64,000 nucleotides of DNA from Bog-756 sp963699345 (GTDB taxonomy: Bacteria > Actinomycetota > Acidimicrobiia > Acidimicrobiales > RAAP-2). A program made the translations under genes and the position numbers. The stretch is taken from NCBI GenBank assembly GCA_963699345.1, contig CAVOTL010000005.1:930001-994000 (forward strand). Direction: 5' to 3'. Below are positions 1 through 10,300 of this stretch, piece after piece. The notes beneath the pieces were generated by a model. It was not told where the DNA came from and ran no database searches. It saw only the letters and a program-made list of their open reading frames with translations. The stretch's first letter is position 1. The number at the start of each line of letters is the position of its first letter.

Positions 1-591
1 GTCGAGGTTCTGGAATCCGATGATCCGGCCCAGCGCCACCCCCACGGTCTCCTTGGCGTAGTAGGGGACGGCCGAGAGCCCGCTGATGGGCGAGGTCTGC
101 GTCGGCGTCGGGTGCGGGGTCAGGCCGACCGACGAGGCGATGGCCATGCTGCGGGCCTCGTGGAACTTGTCGGTCACGATCAACACATCCGTCTTGCCCC
201 GTGGGATCAGCAGCGCGGCGGCGTCGGACAGGTTCTCCCACGAATTGCGCCCACCGGCCTGGAGGATGTCCGAGGACGGGATCCCGACCGATTCGAGGTA
301 GCGGGCTCCGGCCTCGGCCTCGGTGTAGTCGTCTCCGGGCTCCTTGTACCCCGTCACCACGATCGTCGACGAGTAGTGCTGGTGCCACAGCAGGGCGGCC
401 TGCTCCAGGCGGGCTTCCAGGTCGGGGGAAGGCACCCCGTCGTACTGGGCCGCCCCCATCACCACGATGGCCCCGGCCGCCTGGGGCGAGTACTGCTGGC
501 CCGTCCTCCACACCTGCCACGCGGTGATCACCAGATAGACGACCACGGCGACCAGGAACCACTTGAGGATCTTGAAGAGGAGCCGGAGCAT
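1..591 (-). CDS. YdcF/SanA-like DUF218 domain protein (3' end cut by window)
   Basis: This gene reads leftwards from ATG at 591 and runs off the window, so its C-terminus is missing; 197 residues are visible. The N-terminus is a short basic stretch followed by one hydrophobic segment (about residues 4-24), so the protein is probably anchored in the membrane with its domain outside. The body carries DUF218 features: VVMGAAQYDG after the anchor, an ExARLEQAALL helix, a GGRNSWENLSDA motif, and TDKFHEARS with the conserved histidine. The family includes SanA and YdcF, linked to envelope integrity, but no reaction is firmly established. It lies 73 bases downstream of gltX in the same direction and may be the last gene of that transcript. 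Confidence 0.85.
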   Translation of the reverse strand, partial: MLRLLFKILKWFLVAVVVYLVITAWQVWRTGQQYSPQAAGAIVVMGAAQYDGVPSPDLEARLEQAALLWHQHYSSTIVVTGYKEPGDDYTEAEAGARYLESVGIPSSDILQAGGRNSWENLSDAAALLIPRGKTDVLIVTDKFHEARSMAIASSVGLTPHPTPTQTSPISGLSAVPYYAKETVGVALGRIIGFQNLD

Positions 592-664
592 ACGGACAGC
601 GGCGAGCGCGATGCCGGCGTCGGCCGGGATCAGCGGTTCGGGCCGGTGGACGACGGCCGGTGGG

Positions 665-2158
665 TCATGACGGGGAGGAGGGGGTCCCGGCCAGTCGCTC
701 GATGGCGGCGGCCAGTCGGGCCAGGGTCCGGTCCGGTCCCAGTACCTCGAGGGCCTCGAAGAGCGGTGGTCCCACCCGGCGGCCGGTCACCGCTACGCGG
801 ATGGGAGCCTGCGCCTTGCCGAGCTTGCGGTCGACCGACTCGGCCACCTGGAGGGTGGCGGCGTGGAGCGCGTCGGCCGTCCAGTCCGGCCGGAGGGCCT
901 CGTAGGCGGTGGTCGCCGCGGCCAGGATGGCCGGCGCGACCTCGTCACCGGCCATGGCCTTGGCCCAGGAGTCGGGGTCGGTGTCGGGGGCGTCGAGGAA
1001 CAGGAAGTCGACCATGCCGGGCACCTCGCCCAGCACGGCGACCCGCTCCTGGACCACCGGCGCCATGGCCCGGAACACCGCGTCGTCGAAGGCGCCGGCG
1101 GGCCACGGGGCGCTGTCGCCCTCGAGCCAGGGGCGGCACGCCTCGACGAAGTCGTCGACGGACAGGGCCCGGATGTACTCGCCGTTCATGTGGGTGAGCT
1201 TGGCCACGTCGAAGAACGCCGGGGAATGGTTCACGTCGGACAGGGCGAACCACGCCACCATCTGGTCCCGACTGAAGATCTCGGACTGGTCGTTAGGCGG
1301 GCTCCAACCCAGCAGGCCGAGGTAGTTGACGAAGGCTTCGGGCAGGTAGCCCTGATCGCGGTAGGACTCGACGGCGACCGGGTCCTTCCGTTTCGACAGC
1401 TTCTTGCGGGCCTCGTTGACCAGCATGGGCAGGTGGGCGAAGACCGGGAGCGGCGGCGTGGGCCGGCCCGGGGGGCCGCAGGAGCCGTCGGTGGTCCAAC
1501 CGATGGCGGCCAGGGAGCCCCACATGAGGATGCCCTTGGGGGTGGTCGGCAAGAGGTCCTCGCCCCGGATCACGTGGGTGATGGCCATGTCGATGTCGTC
1601 GACGACGTTGGCCAGCACGAACAGAGGGGCGCCGTTCCCCTTGACCGCCACGAAGTCGTCCATGGCCGCACACGGGAACTCGACGTCACCCCGGATCACG
1701 TCGGGGACCACCACGGTCCCCTCGTCGGGGGTGGCGTAACGCAGGGCCCGACCCTCACCCCGGGCCAGCCCGAGAGGACGGCAATGGCCGTCGTACCCGG
1801 GGGTGAGGATGCCGGCCGCCTTGTTGCGCGCCGAGACCTCGTCGTGGGTGCAACCACAGGCGTACAGGAGTCCGGCATCCCACAGGGCGCCGACCGCCTC
1901 GTGGTACCGGGCGCCGCGCGTCGACTGACGGTAGGGGCCCTCGTCGGCGTCCATGCCCAGCCAGTGCAGGGCGGAGAGGATGCCGTCCACCCACTCCTCG
2001 CGGTTGCGCTCGGCGTCGGTGTCCTCGATCCGCAGGACGAAGGTGCCGCCGGCCTGTCGGGCCACCAACCAGTTGAAGAGCGCCGTCCGGGCGCTCCCGA
2101 CGTGGAAGTAGCCGGTGGGCGACGGCGCGAAGCGGACCCGGGGGGTGCCGGTGGCCAC
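665..2158 (-). CDS. gltX: glutamyl-tRNA synthetase (class I)
   Basis: It charges tRNA-Glu (or tRNA-Gln in organisms with the indirect pathway) with glutamate in the cytoplasm. The 497-residue product opens with RFAPSPTGYFHVGSARTAL, the class I HIGH-type signature at residues 19-22. A CGC...C cluster in the connecting domain resembles the zinc site of many GltX proteins, and a KMSKS-type loop (KKLSKRKD) lies near residue 250. I chose GTG at 2158 because the signature follows at once and the ferredoxin stop at 2166 leaves only a 7-base gap; reading further upstream would run through ferredoxin. It appears cotranscribed with ferredoxin. Confidence 0.95.
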   Translation of the reverse strand: MATGTPRVRFAPSPTGYFHVGSARTALFNWLVARQAGGTFVLRIEDTDAERNREEWVDGILSALHWLGMDADEGPYRQSTRGARYHEAVGALWDAGLLYACGCTHDEVSARNKAAGILTPGYDGHCRPLGLARGEGRALRYATPDEGTVVVPDVIRGDVEFPCAAMDDFVAVKGNGAPLFVLANVVDDIDMAITHVIRGEDLLPTTPKGILMWGSLAAIGWTTDGSCGPPGRPTPPLPVFAHLPMLVNEARKKLSKRKDPVAVESYRDQGYLPEAFVNYLGLLGWSPPNDQSEIFSRDQMVAWFALSDVNHSPAFFDVAKLTHMNGEYIRALSVDDFVEACRPWLEGDSAPWPAGAFDDAVFRAMAPVVQERVAVLGEVPGMVDFLFLDAPDTDPDSWAKAMAGDEVAPAILAAATTAYEALRPDWTADALHAATLQVAESVDRKLGKAQAPIRVAVTGRRVGPPLFEALEVLGPDRTLARLAAAIERLAGTPSSPS

Positions 2159-2165
2159 CCGGGCC

Positions 2166-2363
2166 TTACTCGTCCTCGACGATGGTGATGGCGCCCGTCG
2201 GGCAGCCGTTGGCGGCCTGGCGCACCTTTTCGCGCAGCTCCTCGCCCGGGTGCTCGTCGAGCACGTAGAGGAACCCGTCGTCGCGGACCTCGAAGACCTC
2301 GGGTGCGATGCCCATGCAGACGGCGTTGCTGGCGCACTCGTCGTAGTCCACGACAATTTTCAT
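2166..2363 (-). CDS. small [3Fe-4S]-type ferredoxin
   Basis: This is a 65-residue electron carrier. Cysteines occur as C10-x5-C16 and a third in CPTGAI near residue 54, with the Asn-Ala-Val-Cys-Met context and the APEVFEVRDDGF stretch seen in actinobacterial ferredoxins that serve cytochromes P450 and other oxidoreductases. Only three cluster cysteines are present; the usual second position is occupied by alanine or serine, so a 3Fe-4S cluster is expected. The start is ATG 2363, placed by a GGAGGGACACC ribosome site directly upstream; an upstream in-frame extension lacks one. No P450 is encoded nearby, so the partner is unknown. It precedes gltX by 7 bases. Confidence 0.9.
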   Translation of the reverse strand: MKIVVDYDECASNAVCMGIAPEVFEVRDDGFLYVLDEHPGEELREKVRQAANGCPTGAITIVEDE

Positions 2364-2452
2364 GGTGTCCCTCCGGGAGCTCGGCGAAGACGCCCACTGT
2401 ACCGGGCCGCCGGCGTCCGGCCGGGCCATGGCCGGACTGCTAGAACCCGGAC

Positions 2453-3758
2453 ATGGAACGTGTCGGGACCGGGCTCCACGCCACCGGGGGGCGGGCCGGA
2501 CGCGCCCTCGCGACGGGGGTGGTCGCCGCCGTGGCGCTGGTGGCCTCGGCCTGCTCGTCGAGCGGGTCGGCGACCGGCACCGGCCCCCCGTCGAAGGCGC
2601 CGGCCACCACCACGACCCGGGCGACCCCCGCCCCCGCCCCCGTCCCCGCGGGGACCGGGTTGCCGCCGATCCGCCACGTGTTCGTCATCGTGCTGGAGAA
2701 CGAGGACTACGCCGACACCTTCGGCGACCCGGGCGCCGATCCCTACCTCGCCACCGTGCTGCCGGCCTCGGGCGCCGAGCTGAACGAGTACTACGCCATC
2801 GGCCACTTCTCCAACGACAACTACATCGCCCTCATCTCCGGCCAGGCACCCAACCCGGACAACCAGTCCGACTGCCAGGTCTTCAACGACTTCCCGACCG
2901 GGGCCACCGTCGCCACCGACGGCCAGATCAGCGGGTCCGGCTGCGTCTTCCCCTCCACCGTGCCGACGGTCGCCGACCAGCTCGATGCCCACCACCTGAC
3001 CTGGAAGGCGTACATGCAGGACATGGGCAACATCACGTCCGCGCGAACCGGCGGTCTGTGGGCACCCGGCGGTGGGCGCCCCCGACCGGACCCAGGCCGC
3101 GGTCCCCGGCGACGGTTACGCCACCCGCCACGACCCGTTCGTCTACTTCCACTCGATCATCGACGACACCGCCCTGTGTGACGCCCGGGTGGTCCCGCTC
3201 GGCTCCCCCACCGGTGTCCTGCCGGCGTCGGCCCCGGCCGGCACGACCGGTCTCGCCACCGACCTGGAGCAGATCTCGACCACCCCGAACCTCAGCTTCA
3301 TCACCCCCAACCTGTGCGAGGACGGGCACGACGTGCCGTGCATCAACCAGACCGGGGGCCAGACGGCGGGCGACGACATCGACTCCTTCCTCTCGACGTG
3401 GGTCCCCCTCATCACCCGGTCGCCGGCCTTCGTCCGGGACGGTCTCCTGATCGTCACCTTCGACGAGGCCGATTCCACGGGCCCGAGCGCCGACGCCTCG
3501 GCCTGCTGCGACGAGCAGCCCGGCCCGGCGGCGGCGCTGCCCGGAGAGACCGGGCCCGGCGGGGGACGGATCGGAACGGTGCTCGTGTCACCGTTCATCC
3601 GACCCGGCACCGTGTCGGCGGTGCCCTACAACCACTATTCGACCCTCGCCACCATCGAAGACCTCTTCGGCCTGTCCCGACTCGGCCAGGCCGCCACCGT
3701 CCCGGGCCCGTTCGGTCACGATGTCTTCAGCGGCTACCAGGCACCCGGTGCGGCCTGA
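2453..3758 (+). CDS. secreted phosphoesterase (PF04185-like) lipoprotein, frameshifted
   Basis: The N-terminus has a lipoprotein signal peptide: a charged start, a hydrophobic run (VVAAVALVASAC) and a lipobox cysteine. The mature part resembles the phosphoesterase/acid phosphatase family: FVIVLENEDYADTF, an NDNYIALISGQ segment, a CGHPAVGAPD motif, YATRHDPFVYF and a metal-site-like VTFDEADS. The reading frame changes once at about 3053-3057. The first part (to about 3055) is in one frame, and CGHPAVG onwards (from 3057) is one base later, which fits one extra base. The joined product would be about 434 residues, full length for the family. I consider an assembly indel likelier than a real mutation. 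It diverges from the ferredoxin gene. Confidence 0.82.
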
Positions 3759-3798
3759 CCGGCCGCGGCCGACGGGTCCACCGGCGTACAGTCGGCGC

Positions 3799-4053
3799 AT
3801 GTGCCGCAACATCACCATCCTCCGCGGCCTCGAGCCCCCGGCCACGCCGGTGGAGGTCGAGGCCGCCGCCCTCCAGTACGTCCGCAAGGTGGGTGGGATC
3901 CAGTCCGTCTCGCCCGCCACCGAAGCGGCCGTGGCGCGAGCGGTCCGGGCCGTGGCCGAGGCCACGGCCGCCCTGTTGGACGAACTCCCCGACCGGCGCC
4001 AACCCCCGGCCACGGTTCCACCGCTGCGTCGGCGGGCCACCGCGGCCGGCTGA
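3799..4053 (+). CDS. DUF2277 family protein
   Basis: The 84-residue product begins MCRNITILRGLEPPAT, the hallmark N-terminus of DUF2277, a short actinobacterial family of unknown function. The middle is rich in alanine and glutamate and should be helical (EVEAAALQYVRKVGG, then ATEAAVARAVRAVAEATAALLDEL). The C-terminal tail is basic and proline-rich. ATG at 3799 gives exactly the family N-terminus. It lies 40 bases after the phosphoesterase gene and points at the LuxR regulator, which ends 20 bases away. No function is assigned. Confidence 0.85.
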   Translation: MCRNITILRGLEPPATPVEVEAAALQYVRKVGGIQSVSPATEAAVARAVRAVAEATAALLDELPDRRQPPATVPPLRRRATAAG

Positions 4054-4073
4054 CCTCCTCCGGTGGGCCACCG

Positions 4074-6884
4074 TCACCGCGGCCCGGGCCCGGGGCCGGG
4101 AGGTCGATAGGCGGCGGCCAGCTGCGTCCGTGTCCGCACGCCCAGTTTCCGGTAGCTGTGGGTCAGATGGGACTCCACGGTCCGCTGGCTCATGAACAGG
4201 TGGCGGGCCACCTCCCGGTTGGACATCCCCGAGATGACGAGTTCGACGACCTCCTGTTCGGCCGTCGTCAGGGTGGACCCGTCGTCGGAGGTCCTCGTGT
4301 CGCGGAGACCCACCCTGGCCAGCTCCTCCCGGGCGGCGAGCGCCCACGCCGGACTCCCGAGGCCCTCGAACAGTCCGACGGCACGGGTCAGGGCGTCCGC
4401 CGCCTTCCGCTTCGCCCGGGCCCGTCGGTGGATCTCGCCGGCGACCAGCAGCGTGCGCGCCTCCTCGAACGGGTACCCGGCGGCCCGATGGTGCCGGACG
4501 GCCCGATCGATGGCCGCTGTCGCCCCCGAGGCGTCTCCGGAGGCGATGGCGACGAGCGCACGGCATCGCATGGCGGCCGCCCTGGGCCAAGGCCTGGCCG
4601 ATCGCTCCGCGCAGGCTTCGAAGTACGCCAGGAGCTCCGACGCGGCCTCGAGCTCGCCGAGCCGGACGAGGGCACTGACCTCGTCGGGGACGAATCGGAG
4701 GAGGGACGGCTCGGTCACGCCCGCCGCCCCGGCCAGGGCGACGAACGGGGCCAGCTGGCGATGGGCTTCGGCGGCATCCCCCAGTGAACAGGCCACGCCG
4801 AGTGCGTACGCATTGTCGAGGACGAAGATCGGCATGTTCACCGCGGACGCCACGGAGATGGCGGCCTCGATCGCCGACCTGCCGTCGTCGACGTGGCCCC
4901 TGCAGACCTGCAGCAGTCCGCGCACGCCGTCCATGACGGCGATGACGCGGGATTCGTCGCCGGTCTCGGCGAGTTCGTCGAGGAGGTGGCCGGCCCGGTC
5001 CCAGTTACCGGCCCAGATCTCCAGATCGGCGAGGTAGCCGAGCAACAGGGCCAGCCCGGAGGTGATCCCCTCGTGGCGGGTCGCGGTCAACTCGGCCTCG
5101 AAGAGCTCCCGCGACCGTCCGTCCCGCCCGGCGTAGCTGAGCAGCCGCCCCACCACGTACCTCGGACGTAGCTCCATGCTCAGGCCCGCCGGCTGGTCCG
5201 GTCCGGCCAGGGCCAGGTCCACGAGCTCGTCCGACACTCCCCCACCGGCCAGGAACATGCTGTAGGCCATCCCGGCGTAGATCTGGGACGCTCGTGCGCC
5301 GTCCCCTGACTCCACGGCCATGGCCAGAGCGATCTCCCCGTATCGCGCGGCGCGCGCCTGATCGCCGGCGTTGCTCAGCGCCACCGCCAGATCGAGGGCG
5401 ATGGCACCCCGGAGGCCCGGATCCTCCCCCGCCTCGTCGAACGCGCCGGAGAGCCGATCCACCCAGTCGGTCGACGGGTCCCCGCGGTGGGTCGCATAGC
5501 GGGCCAGGCGACGCAGGTACTCGGCACGCTCCGGTCCGGCGGGACAGGTTCCGACGACATCCTCCAGCAGCTCGCAGGCCCGCTGCGGGTCCGCCATGAG
5601 GAAGTGCCAGTCGGCTTCCCCTGCGGCCCGGCGTCGCCGCGACGAGGCCTCACCGGCCGGTGTCAGCTCCACCGACAGGGTGGCCAGCCTCGCGGCGATC
5701 TCGGGAGCCCCCCGCCCGGCGGCGATGCCGGCCGCCTCCTCGACCTCCGACGCCACCGACTCATCGGGGCCCTCGGATCCGAGCGCCAGGTGTCGGGCCC
5801 GCTCCTCCCGGGTGCCGGCCACCTCCGCCGACCGGAGGTGGGCGTTCCGACGTTGCGCCGGCGTCGCGGCGTCGATGACCGCCGCCCGGACCATCGGATG
5901 GGTGAAGCTGACGATGTCTCCGCGGACGGACACGAACCCCGCATCGACGGCGTCGTGCACGGCGCCCCGCGCCGTCACCGGGTCGAGGGCCGCCGCCATC
6001 GTCCGCGCCACCGAGGGGGTGTTGGCCAGCGCGGCGACCAGCAGGACGTCGTTCGTCTGCGGGTTGACCGAGCGGAGTCGCTCGCCGATCAGCCGGCGGA
6101 GCGCGTCGGGCACGCCGAGGGACGGGACCGAGTCGGATCCGAACTCGCCGGCCGGGACCGTCAGGAGTTGGACGGCCACGAGTGGATTACCGTCGGACCA
6201 GCGGCGTATCTCTTTCATCCTTCTCCGCTCCGACACGATCGAGGGCTCCCGGTCGGCCAGGAGCTCGTCGATGGACCGGGCGTCGAGTCGTCCCACGGTG
6301 AGGCGATCGACGAGACGCGGATCGAGGTCGTCAGTGAACAGCGGCGTGGGCCGGTTCCCCCATTCGGTCCGCACCGTTCCCACCAGACCGACGGGAGTGT
6401 CGCCGAGGCGGCGCAGGACGAACTCCAGGATCCTGGTCGTGGGGGGATCGAGCCACGGCAGGTCGTCGACCACCAGGACGACCGGCGACGTCTCGGCCAT
6501 TCGCACGACGGCCGCCCGCACGGCGGTGGCCAGGGTCAGCCGGTCGACCGGACCGTCGGGCACTTCGTCCCGGTACACCACCACGCCCAGGGCCAGCCGT
6601 TGGGCGGGGGGAAGGCCATCGACGACCTCCCGTGGCAGCTCCCGCAGGAGGTCCGTGAGCGCCGCGAACTCCCACGGGAGTTCCGACGCCACGGGGCGGG
6701 CGGCGAGCAGGTTCCAAGAACGCGCCCTCACCGACGCCTCCACCCGGTCGAGGAGGGTCGTCTTCCCGACCCCCACCTCCCCCTCGAGGACCATCATGCG
6801 TGGTCCTTCGAGGAGGTCGTCCAGGAACCGCTCGAGCAGGCTGACCTCCTGGATGCGTCCCGCGAGGAGCCGCGCGCTCGCCAT
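4074..6884 (-). CDS. large ATP-binding LuxR-family (LAL/MalT-like) transcriptional regulator
   Basis: The 936-residue protein has the three-part plan of LAL regulators. Near the N-terminus is an AAA/STAND-type ATPase with a Walker A motif (GEVGVGKTT, about residues 36-44) and a Walker B motif (VVLVVDDLPWLD, about 134-145). The centre is a long helical, TPR-like region. The C-terminus is a LuxR/GerE helix-turn-helix (LTTAEQEVVELVISGMSNREVARHLFMSQRTV in two parts, then ESHLTHSYRKLGV). Such proteins activate target promoters on binding a small molecule and ATP; the signal here is unknown. ATG 6884 or the GTG immediately before it (6887) could be the start. It diverges, across about 450 bases, from the giant secreted protein gene at 7337, a possible target. 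Confidence 0.9.
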   Translation of the reverse strand: MASARLLAGRIQEVSLLERFLDDLLEGPRMMVLEGEVGVGKTTLLDRVEASVRARSWNLLAARPVASELPWEFAALTDLLRELPREVVDGLPPAQRLALGVVVYRDEVPDGPVDRLTLATAVRAAVVRMAETSPVVLVVDDLPWLDPPTTRILEFVLRRLGDTPVGLVGTVRTEWGNRPTPLFTDDLDPRLVDRLTVGRLDARSIDELLADREPSIVSERRRMKEIRRWSDGNPLVAVQLLTVPAGEFGSDSVPSLGVPDALRRLIGERLRSVNPQTNDVLLVAALANTPSVARTMAAALDPVTARGAVHDAVDAGFVSVRGDIVSFTHPMVRAAVIDAATPAQRRNAHLRSAEVAGTREERARHLALGSEGPDESVASEVEEAAGIAAGRGAPEIAARLATLSVELTPAGEASSRRRRAAGEADWHFLMADPQRACELLEDVVGTCPAGPERAEYLRRLARYATHRGDPSTDWVDRLSGAFDEAGEDPGLRGAIALDLAVALSNAGDQARAARYGEIALAMAVESGDGARASQIYAGMAYSMFLAGGGVSDELVDLALAGPDQPAGLSMELRPRYVVGRLLSYAGRDGRSRELFEAELTATRHEGITSGLALLLGYLADLEIWAGNWDRAGHLLDELAETGDESRVIAVMDGVRGLLQVCRGHVDDGRSAIEAAISVASAVNMPIFVLDNAYALGVACSLGDAAEAHRQLAPFVALAGAAGVTEPSLLRFVPDEVSALVRLGELEAASELLAYFEACAERSARPWPRAAAMRCRALVAIASGDASGATAAIDRAVRHHRAAGYPFEEARTLLVAGEIHRRARAKRKAADALTRAVGLFEGLGSPAWALAAREELARVGLRDTRTSDDGSTLTTAEQEVVELVISGMSNREVARHLFMSQRTVESHLTHSYRKLGVRTRTQLAAAYRPPGPGPGPR

Positions 6885-7336
6885 CACGGGACTTTACACA
6901 GGGGGGATTCCGACATGCCGGTTGTGGAGCGTTGTCCGTCGGCCGGTGAGCCCGCCACGAGGGGTCCCGGTCACCGTCCGCCCGATGGTCCACCATCCGT
7001 CGGCCGGGTACGCCGTCCGGTAAATCTCGTCGAAGACATGGTGGGGACGTATCCGTAGATCACGCATAACTACCAAAGACCCGCTACGAGGCGGTCAGCG
7101 GCAGGCGGTGCGGGATGCGCCACCTGTAGACAGCGGGCCTGCGATGTCGGAATAGCCCTCTACGCAGCACTTCGACGGTGGACGTGCACCGTCCGCGTCC
7201 TCACGATCCGGGAACGGAACTCGATCGTCACGCGTCGATCACCGCCCCGTGGAGCGGCGACCGGAGAACATCTGATTGACCCTTTTCCGACCCCGTGTCA
7301 CCATCGAAATCCACACGGCGTCCGGAGGTGGGGACC
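6885..7336. other. intergenic region between divergent genes
   Basis: About 450 bases separate the LuxR regulator from the secreted propeller protein. Short open frames occur on both strands but none has a convincing ribosome site, start or protein-like composition. The final bases before 7337 (7324-7330, GGAGGTG) are the ribosome site of the downstream gene. I see no RNA motif or clear operator; promoters for both genes must lie here. Confidence 0.5.
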
Positions 7337-10300
7337 ATGGGTCGATGGCGGAACGGCACCGACGGACCGCGTCGGTCGAGCCACAACGGAGGGCGGGCCC
7401 GGAACGGGCGCCGGGTGCGGACCGCCGCCGGGGCCCTCTTCGCCCTCCTCCTGCTCCTCCCGCTCGTCGTCGTGGCGACCCCGGTGACAGCCGGAGCCTC
7501 CGGGTCCGATGGCGTCACCAACTACACGGGTACCGGGATCGACGGACCCGACGGCATCACCTGGGGACCCGACGGGAACCTGTGGTTCACCAACCAGACC
7601 AACAACTCGATCGGGAGCATCACCACCGCCGGCACCGTCTCCCAGTACCAGAGCACGGCGATCGACCAGCCGACCGGGATCGTGGCCGGACCGGACGGCG
7701 CCCTGTGGTTCACCGACTTCGCCGGCGACACCATCGGGCGGATCACGACCGGTGGCACGGTCACGACGTACTCCCTCCCGACCGGCGAGGGACCCAATGC
7801 CATCACCACGGGCCCCGACGGCAACCTCTGGTTCACGGACTTCACCGCGAACACCATCGGGAAGATCACTCCGGCGGGAGTCGTCACCGTGTTCAAGACC
7901 GGGGGTGTGGACGATCCGAGCGGCATCGTCGCGGGTCCGGACGGCAACCTCTGGTTCACCAACGCCGGCAACAACTCCATCGGGCGGATCACGACGGCCG
8001 GTGTGGTCACCGACTACACGGGTACCGGCATCGACCGCCCCGTGGGGATCACCGCCGGCCCGGACGGGAACCTGTGGTTCACCGACGCGGGCACGGTGCG
8101 CACGTGGGCGGGCAGTGCCATCGGCGTGATCACGACGGCGGGCGTGGTCACCACCTACACGGCGACCACCGTCGAGGAACCGATCGGCATCGCCGCCGGG
8201 CCCGACGGCGCGCTGTGGTTCACCAACGGGGCGAACAACTCGATCGGGCGGATCACCACGACCGGATCGATCACCGACATCACCGATCCGACGATCAACG
8301 TGCCCGCCGGGATCACCGCCGGGCCCGACGGTGCGCTGTGGTTCACCAATGTGGCGAGCAGTTCGATCGGTCGGGTGGCCACGCAGGGGGCGGTCACCGC
8401 CGACGGGAGTGCCAGCTGCACCGGGATCGACGGCCGAACCACGTTCGCACCGCCGCTCACGTCGTCGCCGACCCCGGTGACCGAGACGGCCACGACCACC
8501 CTGTCCGTGAGCGGCTGCGCCCAACAGGGCAACGACAACGTCCCGGGCACCGGGGGTTCGCCACCGACGCTGACCGGGACGGTCACCGCCACGTCGACCT
8601 TCACCGGCAGCGCGTGTGCCGCCTACCTGGCCGGGACACCGGCCAGCTACGCCCTGACCTGGACGGCGTCGCCGGCCCCGACCGACGGGATCGCGCCGAC
8701 GACGGTCACCTCGACGGGGACCGAGGACGCCGACGGCCAGAACCTCGACGGCGACCTGGGCATCGGCCTCACCGGTGCCACCTCGCAAGGGTCCTACCCG
8801 GGCCCGGCCTCGATGACCCTCTTCGCCGGGATCACCCGGTCCCAGTTCCTCACCGACTGTGCCTCGGGGTCCGGGGTGTCCTCCCTCACCTTCGCCGACG
8901 GCGAGGTCAGCGCCGGACTGGCAGCGACCGGGCCGACCATCACCACGGCCGACGCGGCCACCTTCACCGCCGGTGCACCCAATACCTTCGTCGTCTCCCT
9001 GCAGGATGCGCTCAACGAGACGGTCCAGTGCGTCGGCAACCTACCGCCGGGTGTCTCCTTCGTACCCGACCCCGACGCCGCGGGCGGCCAGTTCGTCGGA
9101 ACCCCGCTGCCCGGATCGGGCGGGGCCTATCCGTTGACCCTCGTCGCCGTCGACTCGTCATCGCTCGCCACGACCCAGCCGTTCACCCTGACGGTCGACA
9201 ACTCCGCCCTCCCCTATGTCAGCAGTGTCAGCCCGTCGAGCGGCACGAACACCCCCGAACCGGTGACGATCACCGGTTCGAATCTGGCCGGACCGGTGAC
9301 CGTCGACTTCGGCGGCGTGGCCGCCACCGACATCCTCTCCGACACGGCCACGTCCATCGTCGTCGACCAGCCGCCGGCAACGGCCGCCGGCCCGGTCAAC
9401 GTCACCGTCACCGCGGCGGTCGGTCCATCGACGGTCACTCCGGGCGACCAGTTCACGTACGACCTGCCCCCCCAGGCGCCGGCCGCGGCCACCGCCCAGC
9501 CGGGAGGCCTGAGCGCCTACGTCTCCTGGGCACCGAGCTCGTCGGCGGATGCGGTATCCGGTTATACGGCCACCGCGGCGGTGGCCGCCGGGTACACCGG
9601 CACCGTCCCCACCGGGTGTGGCGACCCCGCTCCGGTGTCGGTGAGCGGCGACGTCACCGCGGCGGAGATCACCGCACTGTGCACAGGCGTTCCGTACACG
9701 ACGACCGTGACGGCCACCAACGCCTACGGCACGAGCCCGCCCAGCACGGCCGGGGCGCCGGTCACCCCGTTCGCCGCGCTCCCACCGTCGCAGCCGCTCA
9801 TCACGTCGGTCGTGCCCGGAAAGAAGTCGCTCCTCGTCGAGTGGAACCCACCGGCCGACGACGGTGGCGAGCCGCTCACCACCTACCTGGTCACCGCCAC
9901 GGCACCGGGCGAGAAGTCCGTCTCGCTCGAGCCGGCGGCCCCGGCCACCGAGGACACGCTGACCGGCCTCGTGGACGGCGCCACCTACACGGTCAGCCTG
10001 TCGGTGACCTCGCAGGCCGACCTGTCGTCGGCGGTGGCTACGGCGACCGGGAAGCCGGAGGCCAAGATCCTCCCGGACGAACCCACCGGTCTCGAGGTCC
10101 AACCCGACACGACCGGCGATCTGGTGGCCAGTTGGGTACCCCCCGCGACTTCCGGCACCAAGCCGCTGAAGGGCTACATCCTCTCCTACGACGTGACCTC
10201 GGCGGCCGCCCCACTGGCGGCCCAGCGCTCCGGCCAGGCCAAGAAGAAGGGCGTCTCGGGCAAGGTGAAGCTCGGCCCGACGGTGACTTCCGACACGCTG

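Noticed and set aside
7080..7290. Possible riboswitch before the propeller gene
   Set aside because: No conserved aptamer core such as GCAAACC/GACGCAAA or a B12/TPP box could be aligned.
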